A stretch of 64,000 nucleotides of DNA from Diadophis punctatus similis (GCA_023053685.1 JALIGW010000002.1:244021177-244085176), one strand, 5' to 3'; counted from the first letter of the stretch, positions 20,368-31,273 are shown. Notes: generated from the sequence alone by a model not told the origin. Numbers and translations are program-made.

Positions 20368-22107
20368 ATGGAGCCTGGGAAACTCTTGGATCCCCCGTCA
20401 GACACAAGCAGCCCTCCGAAAAACCACGGAAGAACCCATGAATGCTCAGAGTGTGGGAAATCCTTTGCTGGCAGGACTCTCCTTTTGACCCACAGGAAGG
20501 ACCATGTGGGAAGTGGATCCAGTGAAGGTTTGGAGGGTGAGAAATCTTTCTCTGGGAAAAACTCCAAAGACCTCAGAAGCCCCCCAACACTAAAACCGTA
20601 TAAATGTGAGGAATGTGGTTTATGCTTTGGTCAAAAGTCATGCCTTCTTACACATCAGAAAATCCACACTGGAGAGAAACCTTATCAATGTCTGGAATGT
20701 GGGAAATTTTTCCGTGAAAAAGCCAATCTCAGAAAGCACGAGAGAATTCACACAGGGGAGAAACCTTACAAGTGTTGGGAATGTGGGAAGAGATTTCCTC
20801 AGAAGTCAGGTCTTTCGTCCCATGAGAAGATCCATGCAGGAATAAAGTCTTACAAGTGCTTTGAGTGTGGAAAATGTTTCACCCGGAGTTCAGATCTGCT
20901 GAGACATTTGAAAACACACACAGGGGAGAAAAACGAAAAGTGCCTCGAATGTGGGAAATGTTTTTCCCAGAAATCAAACCTGGTGGTACATCAGAGACGT
21001 CACGCTGGAGAGAGACCCTATGAATGCCCAGAATGTGAGAGAAGATTTTTGCATTCTTGTGAACTTGAGAGACACCAGAAGTGGCACAAAGAGGACCTAC
21101 CACATAAATGTGGGGAGTGTGGGAAAAGTTTTATTTCGCCAGCCCATGTTCAGATTCATCAGAGAATCCACACAGGAGAGAAGCCATTCAAATGTGGGGA
21201 GTGTGGGAAATGCTTTTCCCGAAAACAACACCTTGGAAGGCATCAGAGGGTCCACACAGGAGAGAAGCCATACAGATGCGTAGAATGTGGAAAATATTTT
21301 GCTTATAAGGAAGTACTTTTGAAACATCGTAAAACCCACACAGGGGAGAAACCATATCAATGCAACGACTGTGGAAGATTTTATAGTACCTCATCAGCCC
21401 TTAAAAGTCATGAGAAAATTCACACAGGGGAAAAAAACTTCCAATGTTCTGACTGTGGGAAAACATTTGTTCATTCATCTTCCCTTAGAAGTCATGTGAA
21501 AATTCACACAGGGGAAAAAAACTACAACTGTGGGGAGTGTGGGAAAAGTTTTATTTCACCATCCCATGTTCAGATTCATCAGAGAATCCACACAGGGGAG
21601 AAACCCTACAAATGTGGGGAGTGTGGGATGTGCTTTTCCCTAAAACACAACCTTGGGAGGCATCAGAGGGTCCACACGGGAGAGAAGCCATACAGTTGCG
21701 TAGAATGTGGAAAATCTTTTGCTTATAAGGAAGGACTTTGGGACCATCGTAAAACCCACACAGGGGAGAAGCCATATAAATGCATCGACTGTGGAAGATT
21801 TTATAGTACCTCATCAGCCCTTAAAAGTCATGAGAAAATTCACACAGGGGAAAAAAACTACAAATGTTTAGACTGTGGGAGAACATTTGCTCATTCATCT
21901 CACTTTAGAAGTCACAGCCGAATCCATACAGGAGAGAAACCTCACAAATGCTCAGTGTGCGATAAATGTTTTTCCCATCAAGGTAATCTTGTCAGGCATC
22001 GGCGAATCCACACTGGAAACAAACCATATAAATGTCTGGAGTGTGGGAAATGTTTTGCCCGTCCTTCAACACTTCGCAGGCACACCCGAAATCACGCAGC
22101 AGAGTAG
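20368..22107 (+). CDS. C2H2 zinc-finger protein ZNF-B, 19 fingers
   Basis: Largest protein of the cluster, 579 residues. Finger 1 (Cys26-His46), spacer, then fingers 2-19 with first cysteines at residue 80 and every 28 residues, joined by TGEKPY-type linkers. Fingers 13-17 repeat fingers 8-12 (an exact 420-bp unit, 21109-21528 and 21529-21948), which explains the five extra fingers. The exon starts at 20278 after CTTCTAACAG; in-frame TAA TAG precede the ATG, whose context is strong. The frame stops at TAG before a readable 20th finger. The family acts as nuclear sequence-specific DNA-binding factors; no effector domain is joined to it in this exon. Helix residues differ from the paralogues, suggesting a different target, which is inference. 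Confidence 0.92.
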   Translation: MEPGKLLDPPSDTSSPPKNHGRTHECSECGKSFAGRTLLLTHRKDHVGSGSSEGLEGEKSFSGKNSKDLRSPPTLKPYKCEECGLCFGQKSCLLTHQKIHTGEKPYQCLECGKFFREKANLRKHERIHTGEKPYKCWECGKRFPQKSGLSSHEKIHAGIKSYKCFECGKCFTRSSDLLRHLKTHTGEKNEKCLECGKCFSQKSNLVVHQRRHAGERPYECPECERRFLHSCELERHQKWHKEDLPHKCGECGKSFISPAHVQIHQRIHTGEKPFKCGECGKCFSRKQHLGRHQRVHTGEKPYRCVECGKYFAYKEVLLKHRKTHTGEKPYQCNDCGRFYSTSSALKSHEKIHTGEKNFQCSDCGKTFVHSSSLRSHVKIHTGEKNYNCGECGKSFISPSHVQIHQRIHTGEKPYKCGECGMCFSLKHNLGRHQRVHTGEKPYSCVECGKSFAYKEGLWDHRKTHTGEKPYKCIDCGRFYSTSSALKSHEKIHTGEKNYKCLDCGRTFAHSSHFRSHSRIHTGEKPHKCSVCDKCFSHQGNLVRHRRIHTGNKPYKCLECGKCFARPSTLRRHTRNHAAE

Positions 22108-22206
22108 ACTCACAAGTGTGCAGTGTGTGAAAAACCTTTTCATAGTAAATCAAAGCTCAAAAAGCACCAGAAAGTCCATAGCAGAGATAAATCTCTTCAG
22201 CTGTGA
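22108..22206 (+). pseudogene. Untranslated terminal finger of ZNF-B
   Basis: The frame after TAG continues with an intact C2H2 finger (CAVC ... HQKVH) and ends at TGA 22204-22206, matching the translated last finger of ZNF-C. Confidence 0.85.
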
Positions 22207-23765
22207 ACAAAGTTGGGAGCCCTTTTTTTCAACACATCTTAATGTTTCCCAGGAACTTCACACAGTGACAGAAGGGAAATCCTACAATTATTTGGTGTGA
22301 GTAAAATGTTTTTCCTACTGAAGCGAAGGAACCTCAGAGAGTACACAATGAGGCAAAAGGGTGTAAATGTTGGGAGTGTGAGAATATTTTGCTCTCAAAG
22401 CCGCATTATAAACTTACCAGAGTGATTACACAAAAGAGTTATAAGTATGTGGGGAGTTGATATAATGCTTTGTAGAGTACAGGAAGTCCTTGACTTATGA
22501 CCACAACTTGGAATGCATTTTTGGTCATAAGTTCCTGCAGTCGTAAGTCAAGGAACCAGGTATTTCCCTTAATTTTTACTAGAGTGTGTTGCTCAATGAG
22601 CAGAAGTGAAAATTTAGAGAGGAGAAAATGGGGCGAAGGGTGGAATGAATCTGGTGCTTTATTTAGTGCTAAAGTTTTGTTGTTGAATCTTCTGGCTGAT
22701 GATGAAGAGGGAAAGTTTTCTTTTTCCTGTTATATCTTTGGAATGAATTTTTCTCCTTTTTTCATTGTCTTTTTCATATAGTTACACATAAATATTTGTA
22801 TTAACTTTCTTCCTTGCATATAATCATTAATAAAAATATTGTTCAAAATAATCAAGAGGGCCTTTTTCAGGAGATGGACTGGGTGGCTCAAAACAGACAA
22901 GATGGCAGTTCAGATTGTGCCATACTGTGCAGCCAAAGTCGATATAGGAAGTGGCATTCGGACCTCCACCGGATGAGGAAATGGGCTGCGGGGAGGGGGA
23001 GGAGGAAGAAGGCCTTCAGGGAGTCCAGGGCCCATGGTTCCCAGCAGCTACTAGAGGAGGGAGCCACGCTTCTCAGAGGAGGGGTGGGAAACCTGTCGCA
23101 AGAGGCCACCGGAAGATGCCCCCTAGAGGAGAGATGGGGAACTGTCCCAGTGGGATCCACCCTTGGTGGGGATGTGGAGGAGGGAGGGAAATGAGGGGAA
23201 GGGGAGGCGCTTCCTGAGGGACCACCTCCATCTTCTCAGGGTGGAAAAAGGCAGGCAGACACTCAACTGGTCCAGCAGTCATCCTAACGCTCTGGAGGGA
23301 ACTTGGATCCTGGTGGGGTCTCTTTTCCCCCCAAAGAGGCACAGAATATGAGAGATGGGAAGAGACCCCCCAGGAACTCTCTTGGGTACAAGGAAGGTAA
23401 TATCCATGCTTCTCTATCCCTCTTCCTTTTGGGGGACATCTGGGGAGGGGGTCACAATAAGGATACCTACACCCATACTCCTGGGCTCTCCTAGCCCTTT
23501 GACCCCCACCTTCCCTGGATACCCCAAACTTTTCTTCTCTCCCCCAATCTTCAGCAACACTAGCTTTCTCTGAATGGTTTTTGAGGCTTCTTTCTTGTCC
23601 CCCTCCCAAATAGACCCCCTGTTTTCAGTCTTGGTGTGTGTGTGTGTTGCAGCTTCAGGGGGCTTCTTCATGCCAGGACTGGAGGGCAGTGTGGGCTTCC
23701 TTTTGTGCCCCCCTCCCCATGATTCTCCACTTCAATCTCCCTTTCTCTTTGTGCCTGGAGGGATG
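22207..23765. other. 3' flank block, ZNF-B copy
   Basis: Candidate 3'UTR, the short inverted-repeat element at about 22480-22560, the poly(A) signal at 22829 and GC-rich flank. Homologous to 3345-5060. No gene. Confidence 0.6.
22829..22834 (+). terminator. Candidate poly(A) signal of ZNF-B
   Basis: AATAAA in ATTAATAAAAATAT, at the position conserved behind all five genes. Confidence 0.5.
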
Positions 23766-23778
23766 GACTACAAGCCCC

Positions 23779-24754
23779 CCCCCCTTTTTTAACTGAAAAA
23801 GTTTTAACAGTACAAAGTACAAACATTTTTCTCTTTTCTCCCCCCCCCTCCACCCTTCCCACCCCTCTTACCCTCCCCCCCACCCCACCCCCGACTTCCC
23901 AGAAAAAGCACAAGGTATAATTTCAAAAGCAAACATAAAGCTAAAATATGCTAAAAAAATTATTGATTCTAACATTCTTCTAGTTCTTAACTCCTTATTA
24001 CTCAAAAATTTAACAACAGAATCTAAAAATTAATCATTTATCATTAAAAAAACTATTTGGGTCTTCTTAATCTGATACTTTTTTTGAACATAATAAGTCC
24101 ACCTATTCCATTCCAATATATATCTTTCATTTGAATGATCCTTAAGATATGATGAAATTTTTGCCATTTCAGCCAGATGTGTAACTTTTAGTATCCATTC
24201 TTCAATAGTAGGCAGATCTTCCTTTTTCCAGTACTGTGCCACTAGTAGCCTGGCAGCTGTTATTAAATTCAAAACCAAGTTAGTCTCTGTAACAGAACAA
24301 TCCGTGATTATTCCCAACAAAAAGAACTGTGGTGTGAACTTGATCTTTTTCTTTAAAATATTTTGTATAATCCACCATATTTTATCCAAAAAGCCTTAAT
24401 TTTTTTACAAGTCCACCAAATATGAAAATATGTAGCATCATCGCATTCGCATCTCCAACATTTAGGTTGTATAGTTGGGTACATACAAGCTAGTTTTTGG
24501 GGGGTCTGGGTGCCATCTATAAAACATTTTATAAAAATGTTCTCTTAAATTTTGAGCCTGTGTAAATTTAACATTTCCAAACCATATCTTTTCCCATGTT
24601 TCCATCATTATGGGTTCTCCAATATTTTGAGCCCATTTTATCATGCAATCCTTAACTAAGTCTGTTTCTGAATCTAGTTCCAGTAAAATATTGTACAATC
24701 TTTTTATGTGCATTGGGCCCTTATTTTTTATTTGTTGTATACAACAAATACAAT
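23779..24754 (-). mobile_element. 5'-truncated L1 LINE, minus strand
   Basis: The target-site duplication GACTACAAGCCCC occurs at 23766-23778 and 24755-24767; the ZNF-C unit has one copy only (empty site, about 35650). Minus-strand frames read the C-terminal part of L1 ORF2, including LITAARLLVAQYWK and IEEWILKVTHLAEMAK, and the cysteine-rich motif (CWRCECDDATYFHIWWTC). Frameshifts and stops break it. Confidence 0.92.
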
Positions 24755-24767
24755 GACTACAAGCCCC

Positions 24768-25279
24768 TTTAAGGTCTTTTAAGACCCCCACGAGTCCAGG
24801 CTGGCTCTGCCGAGGTTTCAAAAGTGGAGCCAGAGGGTTTCTATGGAGAGCCTCCATCCTCCAGGTCATGGTTGTCCCTAAGATGCTGTTCCAAAAGGCA
24901 TCTGGACTTTCTTGTTTTTTCCCCCTTGAAAACGTTTCCCTTCTCATCCCAGAAGCTTCCCCAGTTCTGACTGAGCGGTGGAGGAAGGAAGGATGGATAT
25001 TCTTTGCAGTCCTTTGGTGCTGTCCCATTTTCATATGCAAGCTATGTGGTTTTTGTTATGAGCGAGCTATTGTTCTTTCTAATATGCTGGCTAGTGGTTT
25101 CCTAACTGGTAAGTTGCTAGTCTCTGCCTCCCTAGGACTATGGACCCCCCCCCCCACTCCCCCTCCCCTCCCCTCCCCCCTGCAGAGAAGGATAAAAGCA
25201 GTTTAAGTCTTTGTCTCAGGCAGCCCCTCCCCCCACTCCTCCCAAGAGAGAGAGAGGAAGAGGAAGAGGCAGAGGGAGA
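24768..25279. other. Flank with truncated inverted-repeat element
   Basis: Contains the left half of the element described at 5701 (from about 24902) cut at about 25020, then C-rich low-complexity sequence (about 25146-25180) and a GAGAGAGGAAGAGG stretch leading into CR1. The ZNF-C unit has the same arrangement at 35735-36339. Confidence 0.55.
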
Positions 25280-25953
25280 AATTCAATGCAGAGAAAAGTT
25301 AAGTCCTACACTTAGGTAAGAAAAACCAAAAATATACATATAAACTGGGTGAAACCAGACTCAATGCCAGCAGTGTGCAGCGGCAGCCAAAATAGCCAAT
25401 GCAATCCTAAACTGCATTAATAGAGGGATACAATCTAGGTCTAGGGAGGTACTAATACCACTCTATAAAGCCTTAGTTGGACCACACCTAGAGTATAGCA
25501 TCCAGTTTTGGTCACCACACTATAAAAAAGATTTTGAGACTCTAGAGAAAGTGCAGAGAAGAGCAACCAGGATGATCAGAGGACTGGAGACTAAAACATA
25601 TGAAGAACATTTACAGGAACTGGGCATGGATTGTCTAGTGAAGAGAAGGACCAGGGGAGACATGAGAGCAGTGTTCCAATATTTGAGGGGCTGCCACAGA
25701 GAGGAGGGGGTCAGGCTATTTTCCAAAGCACCAGAAAGCCAGACAAGGAATAATGGATGGAAATAATGGACCAATGAAAGATTCAACCTGGAAATAAGGA
25801 GAAAATTTCCGACAGTGAGAACAATCGACCAATGGAACAGCTTTTGCCTTCGGAGGTTGTGAGAGCTCCAACACTTGAGACTTTCAAGAAGAAATTGGAC
25901 AGCCATTTGTCGGAAATGGTGTAGGGACTCCTGCTTTGGGGGGTGGTTGGACT
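25280..25953 (+). mobile_element. CR1 LINE, 3' part
   Basis: The plus strand reads the CR1 reverse-transcriptase C-terminus: YKALVGPHLEYSIQFWSP, KVQRRATRMIRGLE and KRRTRGDMRAVFQYLRG. Stop codons break the first part. The CR1 3' end is split by a SINE and resumes at 27808-27856 (GAGCTACAAGGTCCCTTCCG). The same insertion is at 36340 in the ZNF-C unit, so it predates that duplication. Confidence 0.92.
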
Positions 25954-26001
<48 letters not shown>

Positions 26002-26283
26002 TTATTTATTTATTTATTTATTTTGTGAGATTTATATACCGCCTCACAGTGCAAGCACTCTCTAAGCCAGGGGTCGGGAACCTATGGCTCGTGAGCCAGA
26101 TGTGGCTCTTTTGATGACTGCATATGGCTCGCAGCAGGGGTGAAATCCTCCCGGTTCGCCCGGGCCAGTCCTTCGGCGTATAGCCGATGGAACTGGCGGC
26201 GGTTGCGGCGTGGAGCTTCTCCTGCCCGCTTTCCCGTCCCGGCTGAACACAATCACCGCTTTCCCGTCCCGGCTGACCACAAT

Positions 26284-26347
26284 CATTTGGGTTATTTTTC
26301 CCTCTGTGCATGCGCGTGCATGCACAGAGGGAAAAATAACCCAAATG
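26284..26347. repeat. Perfect 30-bp-arm palindrome
   Basis: Positions 26284-26313 are the exact reverse complement of 26318-26347 with a 4-nt loop; arms begin CATTTGGGTTATTTTTCCCT. It could extrude as a cruciform or fold as a hairpin. It lies inside the hAT element. Confidence 0.95.
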
Positions 26348-26420
26348 GCGGCGTTCAGCCGGGACGGGGGGAGCTAAAAAACGGCCATGGCCACATCCCC
26401 GCCGTTCTCCAGCCAAGCGG

Positions 26421-26972
26421 CTGAAGAAGCCCCAGAGCCCTGCCGCCAACCTGCGTCTCCTGCTGGGAAGGAGCCTCTGTCGCTGTCTCTCGCGGGGTTC
26501 CAGCCACCCGACTGAGTCCCTGACCGCGGCACCGGCAGGGTTAATGCGTATGGGAGAGGAGAGAGAGCGCTACCCGCCGCCGCTGCGCTGCTCCAATATT
26601 TCTTTGGTGGGCCTCCGCAGGAGGGACCGCTGAGCAGAGGCACCCGGCGAGCGGGGTGAGAGGCGTGGGGATGCCAGAAGTGGCGGCGGCGGCGACAGGC
26701 TCCTACCCGCGTCTCCCACCCGCCTCTTGCCTTAAGCTGCCGGGCGCCTCTGCTCCATGGTCCCTCCCGCGCGCGCCCACCAAAGAAATATCGAAGCGGT
26801 GAAAGTAGCAGCGGCGGCGGTAGCGCTCTCTCTCCTCTCCCATACGCATTAACCCTGCCGGTGCCGCGGTCAGGGACTCAGTCTGGTGGCTGGAACCCAA
26901 CGAGAGACAGCGACAGAGGCTCCTTCCCAGCAGGAGACGCAGGTTGGCGGCGGGGCTCCGGGGCTTCTTCAG
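26421..26972. repeat. Long inverted repeat inside the hAT element
   Basis: The arms at 26421-26650 and 26737-26972 are imperfect reverse complements (for example CTGAAGAAGCCCC versus GGGGCTTCTTCAG and ATGCGTATGGGAGAGGAGAG versus CTCTCCTCTCCCATACGCAT), separated by about 86 bp. Apparent ORFs on both strands encode the same residues because of this symmetry and are not genes. Confidence 0.9.
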
Positions 26973-27076
26973 CAACCCACCCACCTACCTCGCTTGGTGC
27001 GGTTCCCCACACTTGACGTCTTGGAAGAGGGCTGGGCGAGGGAGAAAGGAGCCACGGTGGGGATTGGTTTGCAGAG

Positions 27077-27151
<75 letters not shown>

Positions 27152-27281
27152 AGAAGAAGAAGGAAGAAGAAGAAGAAGAAGAAGAAGAAGAAGAAGAAGA
27201 AGAAGAAGAAGAAAGGAAGGAAGGAAGAAGAAGAAGAAGAAGAAGAAGAAGAAGAAGAAGACGAAGAAGAAGAAGAAGAAG

Positions 27282-27368
<87 letters not shown>

Positions 27369-27370
27369 AT
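27077..27370. repeat. (GAAA)n/(GAA)n microsatellite
   Basis: About 290 bp of pure purine: GAAA units, then GAA units with GGAA interruptions, then GAAA again. It lies inside the hAT element. The Lys/Glu-rich ORFs here are an artefact. Confidence 0.98.
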
Positions 27371-28213
27371 CATTACCAATGCTATGATGGAAATCACCAA
27401 CTCAAAGACAAATATCACTTTGGAGCAAGGAAGCTGCTACAGCAGCAACAAATTAAACAGCACAGACAGGGATTCTCTCAATATCCCATTGTCCCTATTG
27501 ACATTTAGTTGAATTCACTTTTAAAATATATTATATGGCTCTCACTGAAATAAATTTCCAAATTTTTTGCTTTCATGGCTCTCTTAGTCAAAAAGGTTCC
27601 CGACCCCTGCTCTAAGCGGTTTACACCATTAAACAATGTATATTTATATTGCCCCCAACAATCTGGGTCCTCATTTTACCTACCTCGGAAGGATGGAAGG
27701 CTGAGTCAACCTTGAGCCAGTGAGATTTGAACCACTGACCTGCGGATCACAGTCAGCTAAAGTGGCCTGTAGTACTGCCTCTAACCACTGCGCCACCTCG
27801 GCTCTTTGACTAGTTGAGCTACAAGGTCCCTTCCGACTCTGTTAATCTGTTAATCAGGAGCAAAGCTGCTTAATTATTTGTTCTAAGGCAAAGAAATGAA
27901 AACAAGAGAAAATGTATTTTCCCTCAGAGTTCATATTTCTCGCTCTCATGTCCATTATCTCCACACCTGGGTCCTATCTCCACATGTGAGCCTTCCTCTG
28001 ACCCCCCAGGGCCTCATGTGTACATACATTCCATCACCTGATCCTTCACATGTCTTTTACATGCAGAGGGACATGTCCTCCTGATGGGTTGGTCTACCTG
28101 TGTTGTGCCCTGTGTTTGTGACATGATACACATCCCTTCTCTCTCTCTCCCCTCCCCCACCCCCGGTCAGTTTCTTCTATGAGAAGCTCTATATATATTT
28201 CCTTTTGGGGGGG

Positions 28214-28396
28214 AAATGCACCTACTGTGATTGCGAGAAATGTTCCACCCACCCTTCAGAATTTCGCAGGCACACCCGAAATCACCCAGGCAAGTGCCTT
28301 TCCAAGTGTGCAGAGTGAGAGAAACCTTTTCATTGCAAATCAAAGCTAAAAATCCATCAGAAAGTCCATAGAAGAGAGAAATCTCTTCCATCGTGA
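28214..28396 (+). pseudogene. Zinc-finger fragment behind ZNF-B unit
   Basis: The frame reads a decayed finger (YCDCEKCSTHPSEFRRHTRNH) and a second finger whose CAEC motif has become CAE-stop, ending at TGA 28394-28396. It corresponds to the last two fingers of the family and has no start. Copies lie at 37721-37903 and 62190-62454. Confidence 0.85.
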
Positions 28397-28966
28397 ACAA
28401 CGTTGGGGACACTTTTTTTTCAAAAGTCACATCTTAATGTTCACCAGGAACTTCACACAATGACAATAGAGGAATCGTACAATTGTTTGGTGTGGGGAAA
28501 AGGTTCTGACACTCATATGACCGAATCACATTTTATAGCATGTTTTGTGGTTGTAAGCAAAAAGGAATCCTAAGTATAAAGCAAATCTGATCGCAAAAGC
28601 CAGCCGGTTGACAAGTGCTCATAATGTGGTCACATAACATGGAAAGCAGGCGAGAGAAAAACATTTTACAATGGCCAGAATTGTTTTATGGGCCATCAAT
28701 GCTTGCCTTAAGTTGAGAACTACTTGTAATGAAATCTTGATAAACCTTGGAGCATTTGCAAAAGGGAGTCACCAAAGACAAATTCCTTGTGTGTCCAATC
28801 ACATTTGGCCAATAAATAATTCTTTTCTATTCTATTCTATATCAATATTTGGAATATTACAAAATACTGACTTCACTGAGACCTCTATGACCTCCATAGA
28901 GATATCACTTCAAATAGTTTAAATTTAGTGCAAGGTTTTTGTGGGATTCATTGGCTTCACTAAATG
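28397..28966. repeat. Duplicated flank with LINE-like tail
   Basis: Ends in TCCAATCACATTTGGCCAAT, AAATAATTC and a short TTCTATTCTATTC run, the same tail that seeds the large CTATT array at 63075. Matches 37904-38470. No gene. Confidence 0.6.
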
Positions 28967-29759
28967 AGACCCTCCTTAACTCATCACTTTCCTCTAACCG
29001 TGGTTAATTCTCTCCTTCTCCTCTGTCCTCCATGAAATGGCATCTCATCCCCAGCCTTACTTAAGATAATGTTTTACTAGCTGTTTTACTTGGGAAGTGG
29101 TCTCTTCCCTCTTGTTCCCATAGAAATGTCCTTTCTGACATAGTTGCTGATGTGCTCAGGAGCTGGGATCTGCCCGACTCCTATTGGCTACTTCAGGGGG
29201 ACTTCTGGAATCTTCCCGCCCCTTATGAGCCCCTTGATCCGGACACCTGGTTTCCCAGAAATGCCTGGTACCTGGATGCTCCTCCAATCTGATGGAGGCT
29301 CTTTATGGACTTAAGGCTCTTTGGGAAGAAGATCCAGTCCTGGGATACATGGAAGGTCAACTGTGAGCCTCCTCAGAAGTAGATCCCACTGTAGCACAAG
29401 GGATGAGGTGCCCATAATTGAAGGGGGAACAGAATTCCCCTCGAAGCTGCTCTTCCTCTGGGTCTGGATCCCCCCCCTCTTCTCCAGCTCCAGAAACGCC
29501 AGGAGCCTTAAAATCAACCAGGGAGAATAGCTCAGGGTGGAAATGGGGGGTCCTTGGTGGTCTCTGAGCTTCGGGGTTTCCCCAGAGACGTCTCATTACC
29601 CAAACTAGGTAACATCATCAGGGCAGCAACCAACCACCAACCTCAGGGAGCCCCAAGGACCCTCCAACTCTTACGGGGCCTTTTTGGGCAACTCTTTCAG
29701 GGCATCTGCAGAGCTTCAGCTTCCAGCACACACACAGACACACACCCACAGAAAGACAC
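28967..29759. repeat. 5' flank of the tandem unit, copy 2
   Basis: Homologous to 1-780 and 38471-39290. Non-coding; it marks the start of the ZNF-C unit of about 9.5 kb (28967-38470). Confidence 0.8.
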
Positions 29760-30126
29760 AATCAGAAAGACACGCAAAGGGTTTCGGAGCACGTGGTCCT
29801 GGGAAGGCAGATTGGGGGCCAAAAGCGGAGGGGGAAGGAAAAGAGGCGGGGCTTCAAGGTGGGGGCGGAGCCTGAGAGGAAGCCAGAAGCCTCTCCCGCC
29901 CCCCCCCCGCCTCTCCCCTCCCACTGGCTGGATATCCGCTTCCCTTCGCCCGGCGAGGATCGGCTGGATCCCTCCGGAGAGTCTCTGACGTTTCCTGCAA
30001 GGAGCGGCTCCCTCCCTTCTCTCCAGGGGGGCAAAGGGGGCTCGGTCCCCGGGCTGGATCTGCCCCCTCCTCGCCCGGCCAAGGGTCCCCGGGAGATGCC
30101 GGATGGTTCCGGGAAGGAAGTTTGGG
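29760..30126 (+). promoter_or_regulatory. Promoter/first exon of ZNF-C
   Basis: AGCACGTGGTCC (E-box), GAGGCGGGGC, GGGGGCGGAGCC, then a consensus splice donor TTTGGG|GTAAGT at 30126/30127. Compared with ZNF-A the earlier donor region (CGGGGCAG) is deleted and this downstream one is used or available. Confidence 0.6.
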
Positions 30127-31038
30127 GTAAGTTCCTTCAGAAGGTCTTTCTGTGGTTCCTCAGACCACGAGGTCTCTGAGCATGCGTATCCCGCAAGTGC
30201 TGTTCAAAAAGCAAAAAGTGTAAATTGTGCTTGAAAACATTTACTGAGGTTTTTAATGTGTTGCTAACACAGTCTGACCTCTTTGCAACGGGGAGGTTTT
30301 GGGGGAAAGGAAAGAAGTTTAAATTAGTTGAATTAATCTCGTGTTTTCTTAATCCACAAAAGAGATCCTCTTTCTTTGAGCTCTGTCTGAAATGGGAAAA
30401 ATAAAATCCTTTGTTTTTCTGCTAATCTTTTCTTTGCTTTTGCTATAAAAAGATGCGTAGAATTTCTAAACTTTGTTATTTTCCTTGTTTTGCCCAGAAG
30501 AGGCTTTGATGTAGGAGCCCCTACATCATAGGTGGATGTTTTAATGGTGGATGTTTATTTATTTATTTATTTTATTAACTTTTTATGCCGCCCAACTCCC
30601 AAAGGACTCTTTTTGAACGAACAAAGGAAGTTTTGAGGGGGGTCTTGTGAGGAGCTGCTGGAACAAGCTGATGGCCAGAAGGCTCACTTGAATAATTGTA
30701 AATAAATTTATGAAAAGCCTAACTGGAATCTTTGTGGCCTTGCAGCCTCCAAAAAGAGCAGGAAAGAGCAGCCCTTTTCACACATGCTCTGCCCCATCTG
30801 ATCTCTCTCAGCTTCCACAGAGTTTTCCTTCCCACAACTATGCTTTGGTCCCTGTTGGACTTCATCCTGCTGGTTTCTTCCATTTTGTCTTCTTAAGCTA
30901 TTTTTGAATTATGATTCAATCTTCATTATTTTGTATCCTCATCCAGTAATCCTATTTTCTCCTCCCTCTTCAAGGTCATTTACAGATCATGTTCAATATC
31001 ACTGTCTGCATCTGAGCCTTTTTCATTTCTCTTTGCAG
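30127..31038 (+). other. Intron block of ZNF-C
   Basis: Non-coding. Contains acceptor-like GTTTTGCCCAG|AAGAGG (about 30495), a short SINE-tail-like ATTTATTT insert at about 30553-30605 shared with ZNF-D, and GGCCTTGCAG|CC (about 30745). Confidence 0.4.
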
Positions 31039-31273
31039 GAGACCAGTGAGGATGTGGCCGTGAACTTCACAGAGGAGAAAGAGACGTTCCTGGATTGGGA
31101 TCCACCAACCTTTGGCCAGGACTCCTTTCCAGAGAATTTGGAAATCGTGGCCTGGATGGAGAAGCAGCTTCCTGGATGGAGAAGAGCCATTTGATTAAGG
31201 AGAAACCAGATCGGTCAGCAGTGAGGGTCATACCTGGCCTTGAGCCAGAGACCTCTTCATTGTAATTTTAAAG
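31039..31273 (+). other. KRAB-A-like exon of ZNF-C
   Basis: Acceptor TCTCTTTGCAG|GAG and donor TTTAAAG|GTGAGT. Frame starts ETSEDVAVNFTEEKETFLD, the closest of all copies to a KRAB-A box start, then PENLEIVAWMEKQLP. The end differs from the paralogues: a small local duplication of the TGGATGGAGAAG sequence replaces the usual tail and the frame stops early at TGA. Confidence 0.65.

Larger units (their letters stand above)
26068..27609. mobile_element. hAT-type non-autonomous transposon, 1.54 kb
   Basis: Terminal inverted repeats CAGGGGTCGGGAACCT at both ends, with 8-bp target-site duplications CTCTAAGC at 26060-26067 and 27610-27617, the hAT hallmark. The ZNF-C unit keeps the empty site CACTCTCTAAGCGGTTT at about 37120. 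There is no transposase frame; the interior is palindromic sequence and a purine microsatellite. Confidence 0.92.
25954..27806 (-). mobile_element. Sauria-type SINE, minus strand, split by a hAT
   Basis: The (ATTT)n run at about 25954-26022 is the reverse of the SINE's AAATA tail. The body CGGAAGGATGGAAGGCTGAG and GCGCCACCTCGGCTC identify the family. The SINE sits inside CR1 and is itself split at 26067/27610 by a hAT element. The unsplit sister is 36999-37319. Confidence 0.88.

Noticed and set aside
25875..26114. ORFs with repeated LFIY or IYLF residues (also 36926-37229 and 63064-63469)
   Set aside because: They translate ATTT or CTATT simple repeats.
26421..26972. CRISPR-like or regulatory direct repeats
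   Set aside because: The repeats are inverted, not direct with spacers, and lie in a transposon of a vertebrate genome.
26886..27512. Lys/Glu-rich ORFs on the + strand and the Phe/Leu-rich ORF on the - strand
   Set aside because: They are translations of a GAAA/GAA microsatellite.
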